DNA from: Darwinibacter acetoxidans_A | GTDB taxonomy: Bacteria; Bacillota; Limnochordia; Darwinibacteriales; Darwinibacteriaceae | DNA: 35,990 nucleotides | Direction of reading: 5' to 3' | Assembly: GCA_041936745.1 (NCBI GenBank) | Contig: JBHGWS010000015.1 | Span: forward strand, 1-35,990 | In this document: positions 23,809 to 31,328 of the stretch, piece by piece | Position numbering within the stretch: position 1 is the first letter of the stretch | How the letters are laid out: the number at the start of each line of letters is the position of its first letter | Made by a program: the position numbers and the translations under genes | The notes under the pieces: model-generated | Told to the model about the DNA's origin: nothing | Databases searched by the model: none | What the model saw: the letters and a program-made list of their open reading frames with translations, nothing else

Positions 23809-24399
23809 TTACGAGCCAACACCGCGGAAAGTCGTGCGGTGTAAGGGGCAGCGGCCTTTTCTTAAAATTGCCTGCCTGTGTGCTTTTGTCCCATAGCCTT
23901 TGTTTTGTTCAAACCCGTAGCCCGGGTAAAGCCTGGCGTAATGGGCCATGATTTCGTCCCTTTTCACTTTGGCAACTATACTGGCGGCCGCGATGGATAA
24001 AGACAACCGGTCTCCTTTAATGATGGGCTTTTGAAGTGTTACGAGCCCGGGGATGGCGTGTGGGCCGTCCACTAAACAGAGATCGGGCCGGAAAGAAAGC
24101 ATGTTGACTGCCCGCCGCATTGCTAAAAATGTAGCCTGCAGAATATTATAGTGATCGATTTCCCACACCAAAGCAGCACCGATACCCACAGTGCACGAGC
24201 TTAATATTTCTTCGTAAGCCGCTTGGCGTTTTTTTGGGGACAGCAGCTTAGAATCTGTGATTTTTGACTTAAACTGCGCAGAAGACAAAAAGACGGCAGC
24301 TGCTACAACCGGGCCCGCCAACGGGCCCCGCCCCGCTTCATCAATTCCGACGATTTTCGAAAAGCCTTTCTTTTTAAAGCTGTCTTCCAAGCTCTGCAT
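23809..24399 (-). CDS. rnhB: Ribonuclease HII
   Basis: A 196-residue enzyme that cuts RNA in RNA/DNA hybrids and removes single ribonucleotides from DNA. The first acidic pair is Asp20-Glu21 in VGIDEAGRGPLAGP, and a further active-site aspartate is in CLVDGP. The blocks IKGDRLSLSIAAASIVAKVKRD and KGYGTKAH are typical of RnhB. The start is ATG at 24399, whose first base is shared with the rbgA stop (TAATG). Longer in-frame starts reach into rbgA and add an unrelated 78 residues. The rbgA-rnhB pairing matches B. subtilis. Confidence 0.96.
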   Translation of the reverse strand: MQSLEDSFKKKGFSKIVGIDEAGRGPLAGPVVAAAVFLSSAQFKSKITDSKLLSPKKRQAAYEEILSSCTVGIGAALVWEIDHYNILQATFLAMRRAVNMLSFRPDLCLVDGPHAIPGLVTLQKPIIKGDRLSLSIAAASIVAKVKRDEIMAHYARLYPGYGFEQNKGYGTKAHRQAILRKGRCPLHRTTFRGVGS

Positions 24400-25217
24400 T
24401 ATTCTTCTCTCTCCAAAAAAGATGGGTGGTGATCCAGGGTAACCCGCCCCAGTTTGCCTGTGCGGAAATCTTTTAAAACTAAGGCCGCTGTTTGATTGTA
24501 ATCTACGATGCCCCCTCTTAATAAACAGCCGCGCAGCCGGCCGATCTCTTCCAAGAGGTTCCGGGGATCCACCTCTCCATAGCGTTCCTTGATTCCGGCG
24601 GGATATTCCGCCTGCAGGAAATTTAAAAGCCAAAAAGCGATTTCCCCTTGGTCAAATATTTCATCCCTGATCGAAGCAACTGCGGCCAATTTTTTTGCTG
24701 TGTTTTGATCACCAAATTTAGGCCAGAGGATGCCGGGACTGTCTAAAAGCTGCATAGTGGCGGTATTCAGCCACTGTTTTCCCCTGGTTACACCGGGCCT
24801 TGCCCCAACCCTTGCTCCCCTGCGCCCGGCCAGCCGGTTGATCAGAGTGGATTTACCCACATTAGGGATGCCCACGACTAAAAGGCGCGGCTTGCGTTTC
24901 AGGTGGCCGAAGGCGTTTTGAATGGCTCGGTTCAGGCGATCTAAACCGGTTCCCTTCAGGAGGTCTGCTGCGATGACTTCGCTGCCTCCCGCCTGCCAAT
25001 AGCCCATCCAAGCGGCCGTCAAAATAGGGTCGGCCAAATCCGTTTTGGTAAAAAGCAGGATCCTTGGTTTGGCAACCGACTCTTTAAAATCAGGGTTGCG
25101 GCTGGAAAAAGGAATCCGGGCATCAATCAGCTCTAGCACCCCGTCAACGAGCTTCAACTGCTTCTCGATCATCCGCCTGGCCCGGGCCATATGGCCGGGA
25201 TACCACTGAATTGTCAT
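24399..25217 (-). CDS. rbgA: Ribosome biogenesis GTPase RbgA (YlqF)
   Basis: A 272-residue circularly permuted GTPase. The G4-like motif TKTD (residues 57-60) comes before G1 GIPNVGKST (116-124) and G3 DSPG (159-162). The start MTIQWYPGHMARARR is diagnostic of the family. RbgA helps late 50S subunit assembly. The C-terminal domain (about 185-272) binds rRNA. ATG at 25217 is 2 nt from the lepB stop, with a weak SD, so translation may depend on lepB. It overlaps rnhB by one base. Confidence 0.96.
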   Translation of the reverse strand: MTIQWYPGHMARARRMIEKQLKLVDGVLELIDARIPFSSRNPDFKESVAKPRILLFTKTDLADPILTAAWMGYWQAGGSEVIAADLLKGTGLDRLNRAIQNAFGHLKRKPRLLVVGIPNVGKSTLINRLAGRRGARVGARPGVTRGKQWLNTATMQLLDSPGILWPKFGDQNTAKKLAAVASIRDEIFDQGEIAFWLLNFLQAEYPAGIKERYGEVDPRNLLEEIGRLRGCLLRGGIVDYNQTAALVLKDFRTGKLGRVTLDHHPSFLEREE

Positions 25218-25219
25218 TA

Positions 25220-25780
25220 TTAATTTTCAGCCCCTTGGTAAATTGGGGGCGTTTTCGCCAGCCCTATTTTGCTCAAGGGCCAAAAAGTGAAAAGGGCCCT
25301 GCCGACAATTTCCTTCTTAGGGATAAATCCCACGTCAGGATAGCGGCTGTCATCGCTGTTTCGCCTGTTATCACCGAGAACAAAATAATGGCCCTCGGGG
25401 ACAGTCACCGGCCCGAAGCTTGGCGCGCTATAAGTTCCGTAGGTTGGCCCGTTGATGAAATCTTCTTCGAAACGCACACCGTTAATGTGCAAAAAGCCGT
25501 TTTGGATCAATATCTCATCGCCAGGCAGGCCGACAATGCGTTTAATGAACTTCCTGCGCCGATCACCAGGGTACTTAAACACGACCACTTCGCCCCGCTC
25601 CGGCTGACTAAAGCGGTAAGAGACTTTTTCAACCATCAGCCTTTGGCCATGCTGCAGCGAAGGCTCCATGGAGCTCCCTTCCACTAAAAACGATTGGGCA
25701 ATAAACGTGATGATAAATAAGGCCAAAATAACGGCAATGATTAAGGATTCAACATATTCGCGAACTTCTGATTTTGCCAT
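25220..25780 (-). CDS. lepB: Signal peptidase I
   Basis: A 186-residue type I signal peptidase of the Gram-positive (SipS) type. One N-terminal membrane helix (about residues 11-33) is followed by the catalytic Ser37 in EGSSMEPSL and Lys80 in KFIKRIVGLPGDE. The C-terminal box GDNRRNSDDSRYPDVGFI is intact. It removes signal peptides on the outer face of the membrane. I prefer ATG at 25780, since GGGGTG lies about 9 nt upstream. A start at 25810 is also open. It lies after the rplS terminator, so it is probably transcribed by read-through or a weak promoter. Confidence 0.95.
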   Translation of the reverse strand: MAKSEVREYVESLIIAVILALFIITFIAQSFLVEGSSMEPSLQHGQRLMVEKVSYRFSQPERGEVVVFKYPGDRRRKFIKRIVGLPGDEILIQNGFLHINGVRFEEDFINGPTYGTYSAPSFGPVTVPEGHYFVLGDNRRNSDDSRYPDVGFIPKKEIVGRALFTFWPLSKIGLAKTPPIYQGAEN

Positions 25781-25814
25781 TACCCATTTCACCCCACAGT
25801 CTTTTTTCAACGAC

Positions 25815-25841
25815 CAAAAAAGAGGAGTGCAGCGCCACTCC
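25815..25841 (-). terminator. Intrinsic terminator after rplS
   Basis: A 6-bp stem, GGAGTG and CACTCC with a 6-nt loop, is followed on the minus strand by TCTTTTTT. It lies 10 nt after the rplS stop and 35 nt before lepB, so some read-through is likely. Confidence 0.8.
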
Positions 25842-25851
25842 CCTTAAGCCC

Positions 25852-26193
25852 CTAACGGCGTTCTTTAATGCGGGCAGCTCTGCCGGAGCGTTTTCTCAGA
25901 TAATACAAGCGGGCTCGGCGTACTTTACCGCTGCGGACTACCTCTATTTTATCAATTCGTGGTGAATTAAGGGGAAAAGTCCTTTCAACACCAACACCTT
26001 GGGAAATTTTCCGCACGGTGAAATTTTCACTGATGCCGCTGCTGGCCTTTTTCAAAACAACACCTTCAAAAATTTGAATTCTTTCGTTAGAACCCTCCAC
26101 GACCTTAACGTGAACCCTGACCGTATCACCCGCGTTAAACCGGGGCAGATCGGTGCGGAGCTGTTCTTTTTCTACAGCATTTATTAAATCCAC
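25852..26193 (-). CDS. rplS: 50S ribosomal protein L19
   Basis: A 113-residue ribosomal protein at the 30S-50S interface. The block FNAGDTVRVHVKVVEGSNERIQIFEG (about residues 19-44) and the tail SGKVRRARLYYLRKRSGRAARIKER are diagnostic. The start is GTG at 26193 with a GGAGG SD 8 nt upstream. It is the last gene of the rpsP-khpA-rimM-trmD-rplS operon, a very conserved order, and is followed by a terminator. Confidence 0.98.
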   Translation of the reverse strand: MDLINAVEKEQLRTDLPRFNAGDTVRVHVKVVEGSNERIQIFEGVVLKKASSGISENFTVRKISQGVGVERTFPLNSPRIDKIEVVRSGKVRRARLYYLRKRSGRAARIKERR

Positions 26194-26198
26194 GTCTA

Positions 26199-26942
26199 TT
26201 ACCTCCTCTCGCGGATATTTTCTTTTTTTAGCTCAGCTAAAATGTTTTTTTCTTCCTTTGATAACTTCTTTTTCTCCAAAAGATCCGGGCGCCGCAGCCA
26301 AGTCCGGCGCAGTGCCTCTTTTAACCGCCAGCGGCGGATCATTTCGTGGTGGCCGCTGAGCAGTACGCTTGGCACCGTCCTGCCCCGAAACTCAAAGGGG
26401 CGGGTGTAATGGGGATGATCGAGCAGGCCGTCTTGAAAAGATTCCTGCTTTAGTGAAGCCGCATCGCCCAAAACGCCCGGCAAAAGGCGGCTGATCGCAT
26501 CCACAACTACCATGGCCGGCAGTTCGCCGCCTGTTAAGACGTAGTCGCCGATGGAAAGTTCTCGGTCTACCCAACCCTGGCGCACCCGTTCATCAATTTC
26601 TTCGTAGTGGCCGCAAAGTAGAATCAAATGCTTGGCACGGGCCAATTTTTGGGCCAGTTCTTGGTTAAAGAGTTCGCCCTGGGGCGAGAGATAAATTACA
26701 GGTGCCTCTGTTTCGCCTTTCACATCCTCAATGGCACGGACTAAGACGTCCGCCTTCAAAACCATTCCCGCGCCTCCCCCGTAAGGGGTATCGTCCACAC
26801 TGCGGTGCTTATCCAAAGCATAATCACGGATATCCCTGACATCGATGGACAACAAGCCTTGGGATTTAGCCCTGGCTAAGATGCTGGTATCGAGCGGCCC
26901 CGCAAACATCTCGGGGAACAAGGTGAGTATATCAAAATGCAC
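26199..26942 (-). CDS. trmD: tRNA (guanine-N1)-methyltransferase TrmD
   Basis: A 247-residue SPOUT enzyme that makes m1G37 in tRNA from SAM, which prevents +1 frameshifts. The start HFDILTLFPEMF is typical. The trefoil-knot SAM site is in LSIGDYVLTGGELPA (about residues 129-143). The C-terminal part has PSVLLSGHHEMIRRWR. The start is GTG at 26942 with only a weak GGTGGTG SD, 17 nt after rimM, so initiation may be inefficient. It lies just 5 nt before rplS. Confidence 0.97.
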   Translation of the reverse strand: MHFDILTLFPEMFAGPLDTSILARAKSQGLLSIDVRDIRDYALDKHRSVDDTPYGGGAGMVLKADVLVRAIEDVKGETEAPVIYLSPQGELFNQELAQKLARAKHLILLCGHYEEIDERVRQGWVDRELSIGDYVLTGGELPAMVVVDAISRLLPGVLGDAASLKQESFQDGLLDHPHYTRPFEFRGRTVPSVLLSGHHEMIRRWRLKEALRRTWLRRPDLLEKKKLSKEEKNILAELKKENIRERR

Positions 26943-26959
26943 AATTTACACCACCATTA

Positions 26960-27496
26960 TTATTCAACAAGGCCCGGCGGTAAATCCACCACAATCTTTC
27001 CCGCAGCCGGGCTGACTTCCCTAATCACGCTTTTCAGCGCTGGCAGGAGGATTTCCTTGGAATCAGTAATGCCCGGGCAGGGCTTTAAAACATAGACATC
27101 GTTGGCCCCCGTTTGTATGACTTCGACAACTTTGCCCAATTTCCGGCCATCGGTAGTTACGCATTCCAAACCGATTAAGTCGAAAATATAAAAGCTGTCC
27201 GCAGGCAGGGCCACCAGCTCCGCGGTGCTTATTTTAATTTGGAGATCTTTTAACCGCTCTGCCTCGGCGATGCTGTCAACGCCCTTCAATTTCAAGATCA
27301 AAACACCCTTATGAAACCATTGGTTTTCCAGCTCGTGCGCATACAAGGGGGTTTTTTCTCCCGGTGCATAAAAACGGATACTTGCCAATTGGGAAAAGCG
27401 CTCGGGGAAATCGGTGTGGAGAATAACTTTGATTTCGCCTTTATTGCCCCGGGTGCCCGCAACTTCGCCAATCAACACCAATTTATTTGTTCTCAT
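26960..27496 (-). CDS. rimM: Ribosome maturation factor RimM
   Basis: A 178-residue 16S rRNA-processing factor for the 30S head. The N-terminal RimM domain has IGEVAGTRGNKGEIKVILHTDFPERF (about residues 7-32). A PRC-barrel (about 95-175) follows, with SFYIFDLIGLECVT. I chose ATG at 27496 (MRTNKLVLIG) because GGAG lies 5 nt upstream and the family usually starts here; a start at 27547 would run into khpA. It overlaps the end of khpA by 14 nt. Confidence 0.96.
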   Translation of the reverse strand: MRTNKLVLIGEVAGTRGNKGEIKVILHTDFPERFSQLASIRFYAPGEKTPLYAHELENQWFHKGVLILKLKGVDSIAEAERLKDLQIKISTAELVALPADSFYIFDLIGLECVTTDGRKLGKVVEVIQTGANDVYVLKPCPGITDSKEILLPALKSVIREVSPAAGKIVVDLPPGLVE

Positions 27497-27719
27497 TGAT
27501 CTCCACATGCACTTGTTCGCCGGATTTGATGGCGGCAGCTTTAACAACTACCCGGATCGCCTTGGCAATCCTGCCCTGCTTGCCGATCATGCGGCCCATA
27601 TCTTCCGGCGCCACATACAGCTCGTAGACCGTTTCATAACCTTTATCCACTTCTTCCACGCGGATTTGGTCAGGATGCTCCGCCAAGGATTGGCCGATGA
27701 ATTCAACTAAGTTTTTCAA
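27483..27719 (-). CDS. khpA: KH-domain RNA-binding protein KhpA (YlqC)
   Basis: A 78-residue single KH domain. The RNA-binding GxxG loop is in MIGKQGRIAKAIR (GKQG, residues 46-49). KhpA pairs with KhpB/EloR in many Bacillota and binds RNA that affects cell division and elongation. The start is TTG at 27719, with GGGGGTG about 7 nt upstream; no ATG is near. The place between rpsP and rimM is the classic one. Confidence 0.95.
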   Translation of the reverse strand: MKNLVEFIGQSLAEHPDQIRVEEVDKGYETVYELYVAPEDMGRMIGKQGRIAKAIRVVVKAAAIKSGEQVHVEINENK

Positions 27720-27730
27720 ACAAACACCCC

Positions 27731-28003
27731 CTATTCTTTTTTACGGGATGCAGTAAATTTTTCCATTACCCCACTACGCTTAAGAAGCGATCTTGCAGTA
27801 TCCGAGGGTTGAGCCCCTTTCTGCAGCCAATCTAAAGCTTTGTCTTCATCAATGGAGAGCTCCACTGGTTCCGTTGTGGGATTGTAATAGCCTAAGGTAT
27901 CGATAAAACGGCCATCGGTAGCTTCCCTGGAATCAGCAACGACTAAACGGAAAAAGGGCCTTCTTTTTGCACCCATTCTTTTTAGACGAATTTTCACTGC
28001 CAT
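27731..28003 (-). CDS. rpsP: 30S ribosomal protein S16
   Basis: A 90-residue ribosomal protein needed for 30S assembly. The N-terminus AVKIRLKRMGAKRRPFFRLVVADSR is diagnostic. I prefer ATG at 28003, 9 nt after a GGAGG SD and matching the usual MAVKIRL start; another ATG two codons upstream (28009) sits only 3 nt from the SD. It is 37 nt after ffh and 11 nt before khpA. Confidence 0.97.
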   Translation of the reverse strand: MAVKIRLKRMGAKRRPFFRLVVADSREATDGRFIDTLGYYNPTTEPVELSIDEDKALDWLQKGAQPSDTARSLLKRSGVMEKFTASRKKE

Positions 28004-28040
28004 ACGCATTCACCTCCCATTTAAGATAAACTATAAGTCT

Positions 28041-29378
28041 CTATTGGAAAAAGGGAAACATCCCTTTCTTCCTGCGCCCTTTAGCGGGCCCGGTAAACTG
28101 TTTGATCATCTGTTTGGTTTGGCGAAACTGCTTTAAGAGCCGATTGACATCCTGCACCTTTGTGCCGGAGCCTTGGGCAATTCTCCGCCTGCGCGATCCC
28201 TTGATTATTTCCGGTTTGCGCCTTTCCAAAGGCGTCATGGAATTAATAATGGCCTCGATCCTTAACAGATGCGAATCATCGATCTCCAAGCCCTGCAGCT
28301 GTTTAATATTGGCTGCTCCGGGCAGTAAATTAAAGATCTGATCGATGGGGCCCATGCGTTTCATCTGCTCCAGCTGTTCTTGGAAGTCTTCCAAGGTAAA
28401 TTCTGCTTCCTGGAGCCTGGCGGCCATTTCCTCCGCTTTTTCCTGGTCGACGGTTGATACGGCCTTCTCGATGAGGGTAAGCATATCACCCATACCTAAG
28501 ATGCGTGAAGCCATGCGATCGGGATGAAATGGTTCTAAACCGTCCATTTTTTCGCTGACTCCGACAAATTTAATCGGTTTGCCTGTCACGGCTTTGACCG
28601 AAAGTGCGGCGCCGCCCCTGGCATCCCCATCCAATTTTGTTAAAATGATTCCTTCCAAACCGAGCTGCCGGTCGAAGCTTTCGGCCACGTTAACCGCATC
28701 TTGGCCTGTCATGGCATCGACTACCAAAAGCGTTTCAGTCGGTTTTACAGCTTCTTTAATCGCCACCAGCTCCGCCATTAACTCCCCGTCTACATGCAGC
28801 CGGCCTGCCGTGTCAATTAAGATCACATCATTATTATGCCTGTGAGCGTGGCTTACAGCCGCCTTACAGACATCCACGGGGTCGTTTTCCCCCATACTGA
28901 AAACGGGGGCACCGATCTGTTCGCCTAAAACCATCAATTGATCAATTGCCGCCGGCCGGTAAATATCGGCTGCGACTAAAAGAGGCCTGTGCCCTTTTCC
29001 TTTTAAATGCCGGGCCAATTTAGCCGCTGTTGTGGTTTTACCCGCGCCCTGCAGCCCAACGACCATCACTATCGTCGGCGGCTGGGAGGCAATAGTCAGT
29101 CTGGCCTGGGTTTGGCCCATCAAGCGCGTCAGCTCTTCGTTAACAATTCGAATGACCTGCTGGCCGGGAGTTAAACTGCTGAGTACCTCTGCTCCCGTGG
29201 CTCGCTCTTTAACATCTTTGATAAAACTGCGGACTACCCTAAAGTTTACGTCCGCCTCTAAAAGAGCTAAGCGAATTTCCCGCAGGCCTTCATCTACGTC
29301 TTTTTCACTTAAACGCCCTTTACCCCGCAGTTTTCGCATAACTTCCTGTAAGCGGGAAGATAAACTTTGAAAGGCCAC
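28041..29378 (-). CDS. ffh: Signal recognition particle protein Ffh
   Basis: A 445-residue SRP GTPase. The N domain (1-85) is followed by the G domain, with VGLQGAGKTTTAAKL (about residues 105-119), DTAGR and TKLDGDARGG. The methionine-rich M domain (about 305-435) binds signal sequences and SRP RNA. The tail KGRRKKGMFPFF is typical of Bacillota. Ffh delivers nascent membrane proteins to FtsY at SecYEG. The start is GTG at 29378 with an AGGAGGG SD 8 nt upstream. It lies 10 nt after ylxM. Confidence 0.98.
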   Translation of the reverse strand: MAFQSLSSRLQEVMRKLRGKGRLSEKDVDEGLREIRLALLEADVNFRVVRSFIKDVKERATGAEVLSSLTPGQQVIRIVNEELTRLMGQTQARLTIASQPPTIVMVVGLQGAGKTTTAAKLARHLKGKGHRPLLVAADIYRPAAIDQLMVLGEQIGAPVFSMGENDPVDVCKAAVSHAHRHNNDVILIDTAGRLHVDGELMAELVAIKEAVKPTETLLVVDAMTGQDAVNVAESFDRQLGLEGIILTKLDGDARGGAALSVKAVTGKPIKFVGVSEKMDGLEPFHPDRMASRILGMGDMLTLIEKAVSTVDQEKAEEMAARLQEAEFTLEDFQEQLEQMKRMGPIDQIFNLLPGAANIKQLQGLEIDDSHLLRIEAIINSMTPLERRKPEIIKGSRRRRIAQGSGTKVQDVNRLLKQFRQTKQMIKQFTGPAKGRRKKGMFPFFQ

Positions 29379-29388
29379 AAGATCCCTC

Positions 29389-29736
29389 CTAGCCGATGTT
29401 TTTCATCTCTGATATGAGAGCTTCCATTCTCTCCAAATGTTCCTGCTTGCAGCCCAGAGCGCCAAGACTCTTTAAGCAGCCTGACATTTGGGCAAAAAGT
29501 TCCCGGCGCTTTCGGTGTTTAGCCAAAAGGCCCAATTTTTTTTCAAAATCCTCCATGATAATTTCTGATCTTTTTAAAATATCATAGACGGCCTGCCGAC
29601 TTACTGTCAGCTGTTCGCCGGCTTCCGCCAAGGACAGATCTTCGTGGAAATACATTATAAACATTTCCTGCTGCCTCTTTGTCAAAAGAGGGCCGTAAAA
29701 ATCAAAGAGCAGGCTCATGCGCACTGTTTTTTCCAT
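29389..29736 (-). CDS. ylxM: YlxM family putative SRP-associated helix-turn-helix protein
   Basis: A 115-residue protein (UPF0122 family). A sigma-region-4-like helix-turn-helix lies at about residues 20-55, with LLTKRQQEMFIMYFHEDLSLAEAG and SRQAVYDILKRSE. It always lies next to ffh or ftsY and is thought to modulate the SRP pathway. ATG at 29736 with an AGGGGAT SD and a consensus sigma-A promoter about 40 nt upstream. The C-terminal half is helical. Confidence 0.94.
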   Translation of the reverse strand: MEKTVRMSLLFDFYGPLLTKRQQEMFIMYFHEDLSLAEAGEQLTVSRQAVYDILKRSEIIMEDFEKKLGLLAKHRKRRELFAQMSGCLKSLGALGCKQEHLERMEALISEMKNIG

Positions 29737-29775
29737 AGATATCCCCTGTTAAGTAAGATCACTTTACACCCCTAA

Positions 29776-29804
29776 AGTATAATCCCCTTCAGCAGCGTTG
29801 TCAA
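29776..29804 (-). promoter_or_regulatory. Consensus sigma-A promoter for the ylxM-ffh-rpsP operon
   Basis: On the minus strand a perfect TTGACA (29804-29799) and TATACT (29781-29776) are separated by exactly 17 nt. Transcription should start near 29769, about 33 nt before the ylxM ATG. This is the strongest promoter I see in the window, as expected for ribosome and SRP genes. Confidence 0.85.
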
Positions 29805-29888
29805 GTGCTTTTTCTTTACACGGCAGCGCCCAAATCTTATCACAAGGTGAAATTTCAAAGAATATTGGCCCGTCCCAGGTCAATTAAC

Positions 29889-30298
29889 CTACTTAAATTG
29901 CGCTAATAATTTTTTTGCCAATGCCCGGGCTACATCTTTGGGGCTGTCTGCAGGCACTGGGCATTTCTTTTGGATCTACTGTGCGTTTGGCTTAAACCAT
30001 ATTTGTGTAATAAATTTATGAAAGGCATGTAACCGGGCTAATAGCGGGTGCATTAAGGCAGTAAATACTCCTGGCGCTGGCAGCGCTATAGTTTTTGTGG
30101 CGAAACTGCTTGCTCTATTGAGGATTCATAGGCCCAAAGCCGCCGGGAATATAAACAAAACCCCGGAGCAGGGCAGAATACGGTCGGTTCTAATGAACGG
30201 CCGGCTGGTAAAACCTGGTCAAAGCGGGCGATGAACGGAATCCTCTGCCAGCGGTAAGCGGCCCGGTTTAATCCAAAGATACTATAATATAGCTTTCG
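29889..30298 (-). pseudogene. Possible decayed coding sequence between ftsY and ylxM
   Basis: No intact gene was found in the 633-bp gap at 29737-30369. Two minus-strand reading stretches look protein-like. One runs 30298-30086 (70 codons; AAYRWQRIPFIARFDQVLP near its start) but has no start codon. The other, in a different frame, is open at 30125-29979 (49 codons, with an ATG at 30053) and continues after an in-frame TAG (29978-29976) for 28 codons to a second TAG at 29891-29889. Its end, CPVPADSPKDVARALAKKLL, resembles a real C-terminal helix. The pattern fits one gene broken by a frameshift near 30086-30125 and an amber codon. I do not recognise the family. Chance reading frames are the alternative. 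Confidence 0.35.
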
Positions 30299-30307
30299 TT
30301 AACTCCC

Positions 30308-30332
30308 AAAAACGCTGCCAAGGGCCGACAGC
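30308..30332 (-). terminator. Probable intrinsic terminator after ftsY
   Basis: On the minus strand GCTGTC and GGCAGC form a stem of about 6 bp with one G-U pair (arms near 30332-30327 and 30319-30314), followed by GTTTTT. It lies about 38 nt after the ftsY stop. Confidence 0.55.
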
Positions 30333-30369
30333 TTACCACCCACCGAACGGCGTTTCCAAATCAAGTTCT

Positions 30370-31323
30370 TTATTCCCCAAAAAGGGCTTTCACGAAGTCT
30401 TTCGGCTCGAAATCCTGCAGATCTTCGTAGTGCTCGCCGACGCCTACCAATTTTACGGCCAAGCCCAGTTCTTTCGCTAAAGCAAGGACGATACCGCCTT
30501 TTGCCGTGCCGTCTAACTTAGTCAAAACGATGCCGGTTAAAGCGACTGCCTCTTGGAAAAGTTTACCCTGGGAAAGGGCATTTTGGCCCGTGGTGGCGTC
30601 CACAACGAGCAGGATTTCATCTAACTCCCTGCCCAATTCCCTAGCCACAACCCGTTCAACTTTTCCCAGCTCCCGCATTAAATTAACCTTAGTCTGGAGG
30701 CGTCCCGCCGTATCTAAAATAAGGACATCGCTGCCCCTGGCAACAGCCGCGTTAACTGCATCGTAGGCAACGGCGGCGGGGTCAGCGCCTTCCTGGTGGG
30801 CAATAATTTCCGTACCCACGCGGTTTGCCCAAATCTGCAGCTGTTCAATGGCTCCTGCCCTAAAGGTATCGCCGGCACCTAATAAAACTTTTTTCCCCGC
30901 CTGTTTATAACGGTGGGCCAATTTAGCGATGCTAGTTGTTTTACCTGCTCCGTTGACGCCCACCATCATAATCACATAAGGTTTTTTCAAAGGTGCTTTT
31001 AACGAGGCGGCTTTATCTTCCAAGAGATTGATTATCTCTTCTATCAAAACTTCCCGTAGATCCGAAGCTTCTGTAATTTTTTCTGCCTCGGCCCGCCGGC
31101 GCAGCTGATCGACTAAATAAATGGTGGTCTCTACACCGCAGTCAGCTTGAATTAGAGCCTCTTCCAATTCTTCAAAAAGCTCTTCGTCAACGCGGCGCCC
31201 TGTGATGATTTCTTCCACTCTGCGGACAAAGCCCTCTTTTGTTTTTTCCAGGCCTTGCACTAACCTACTGAAAAAACCCACTTTTTTCCCCTCGGCAGGA
31301 GTACGATTATCTTTCTTTGTCAT
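30370..31323 (-). CDS. ftsY: Signal recognition particle receptor FtsY
   Basis: A 317-residue SRP receptor GTPase. A short basic N-terminal segment (1-35) replaces the long acidic A domain of E. coli, as is usual in Bacillota. The NG domain follows, with VGVNGAGKTTSIAKL (about residues 119-133), LILDTAGRLQTK (about 198-209) and TKLDGTAKGG (about 268-277). It receives Ffh-ribosome complexes at the membrane. ATG at 31323, 5 nt after the smc stop; its SD (GAGGAGG) lies within the end of smc. It ends before a probable terminator. Confidence 0.98.
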   Translation of the reverse strand: MTKKDNRTPAEGKKVGFFSRLVQGLEKTKEGFVRRVEEIITGRRVDEELFEELEEALIQADCGVETTIYLVDQLRRRAEAEKITEASDLREVLIEEIINLLEDKAASLKAPLKKPYVIMMVGVNGAGKTTSIAKLAHRYKQAGKKVLLGAGDTFRAGAIEQLQIWANRVGTEIIAHQEGADPAAVAYDAVNAAVARGSDVLILDTAGRLQTKVNLMRELGKVERVVARELGRELDEILLVVDATTGQNALSQGKLFQEAVALTGIVLTKLDGTAKGGIVLALAKELGLAVKLVGVGEHYEDLQDFEPKDFVKALFGE

Positions 31324-31328
31324 AACGC

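Noticed and set aside
30074..30086. GCGCTG-G-CAGCGC palindrome as a terminator
   Set aside because: The loop would be one base, and no T-run follows on the minus strand.
29737..30369. SRP RNA (ffs/scr) or another structured RNA in the gap beside ffh
   Set aside because: I looked for the conserved SRP helix 8 pattern (GGAAG and AGCAG type loops) on both strands and did not find it; no riboswitch or T-box core was recognised.
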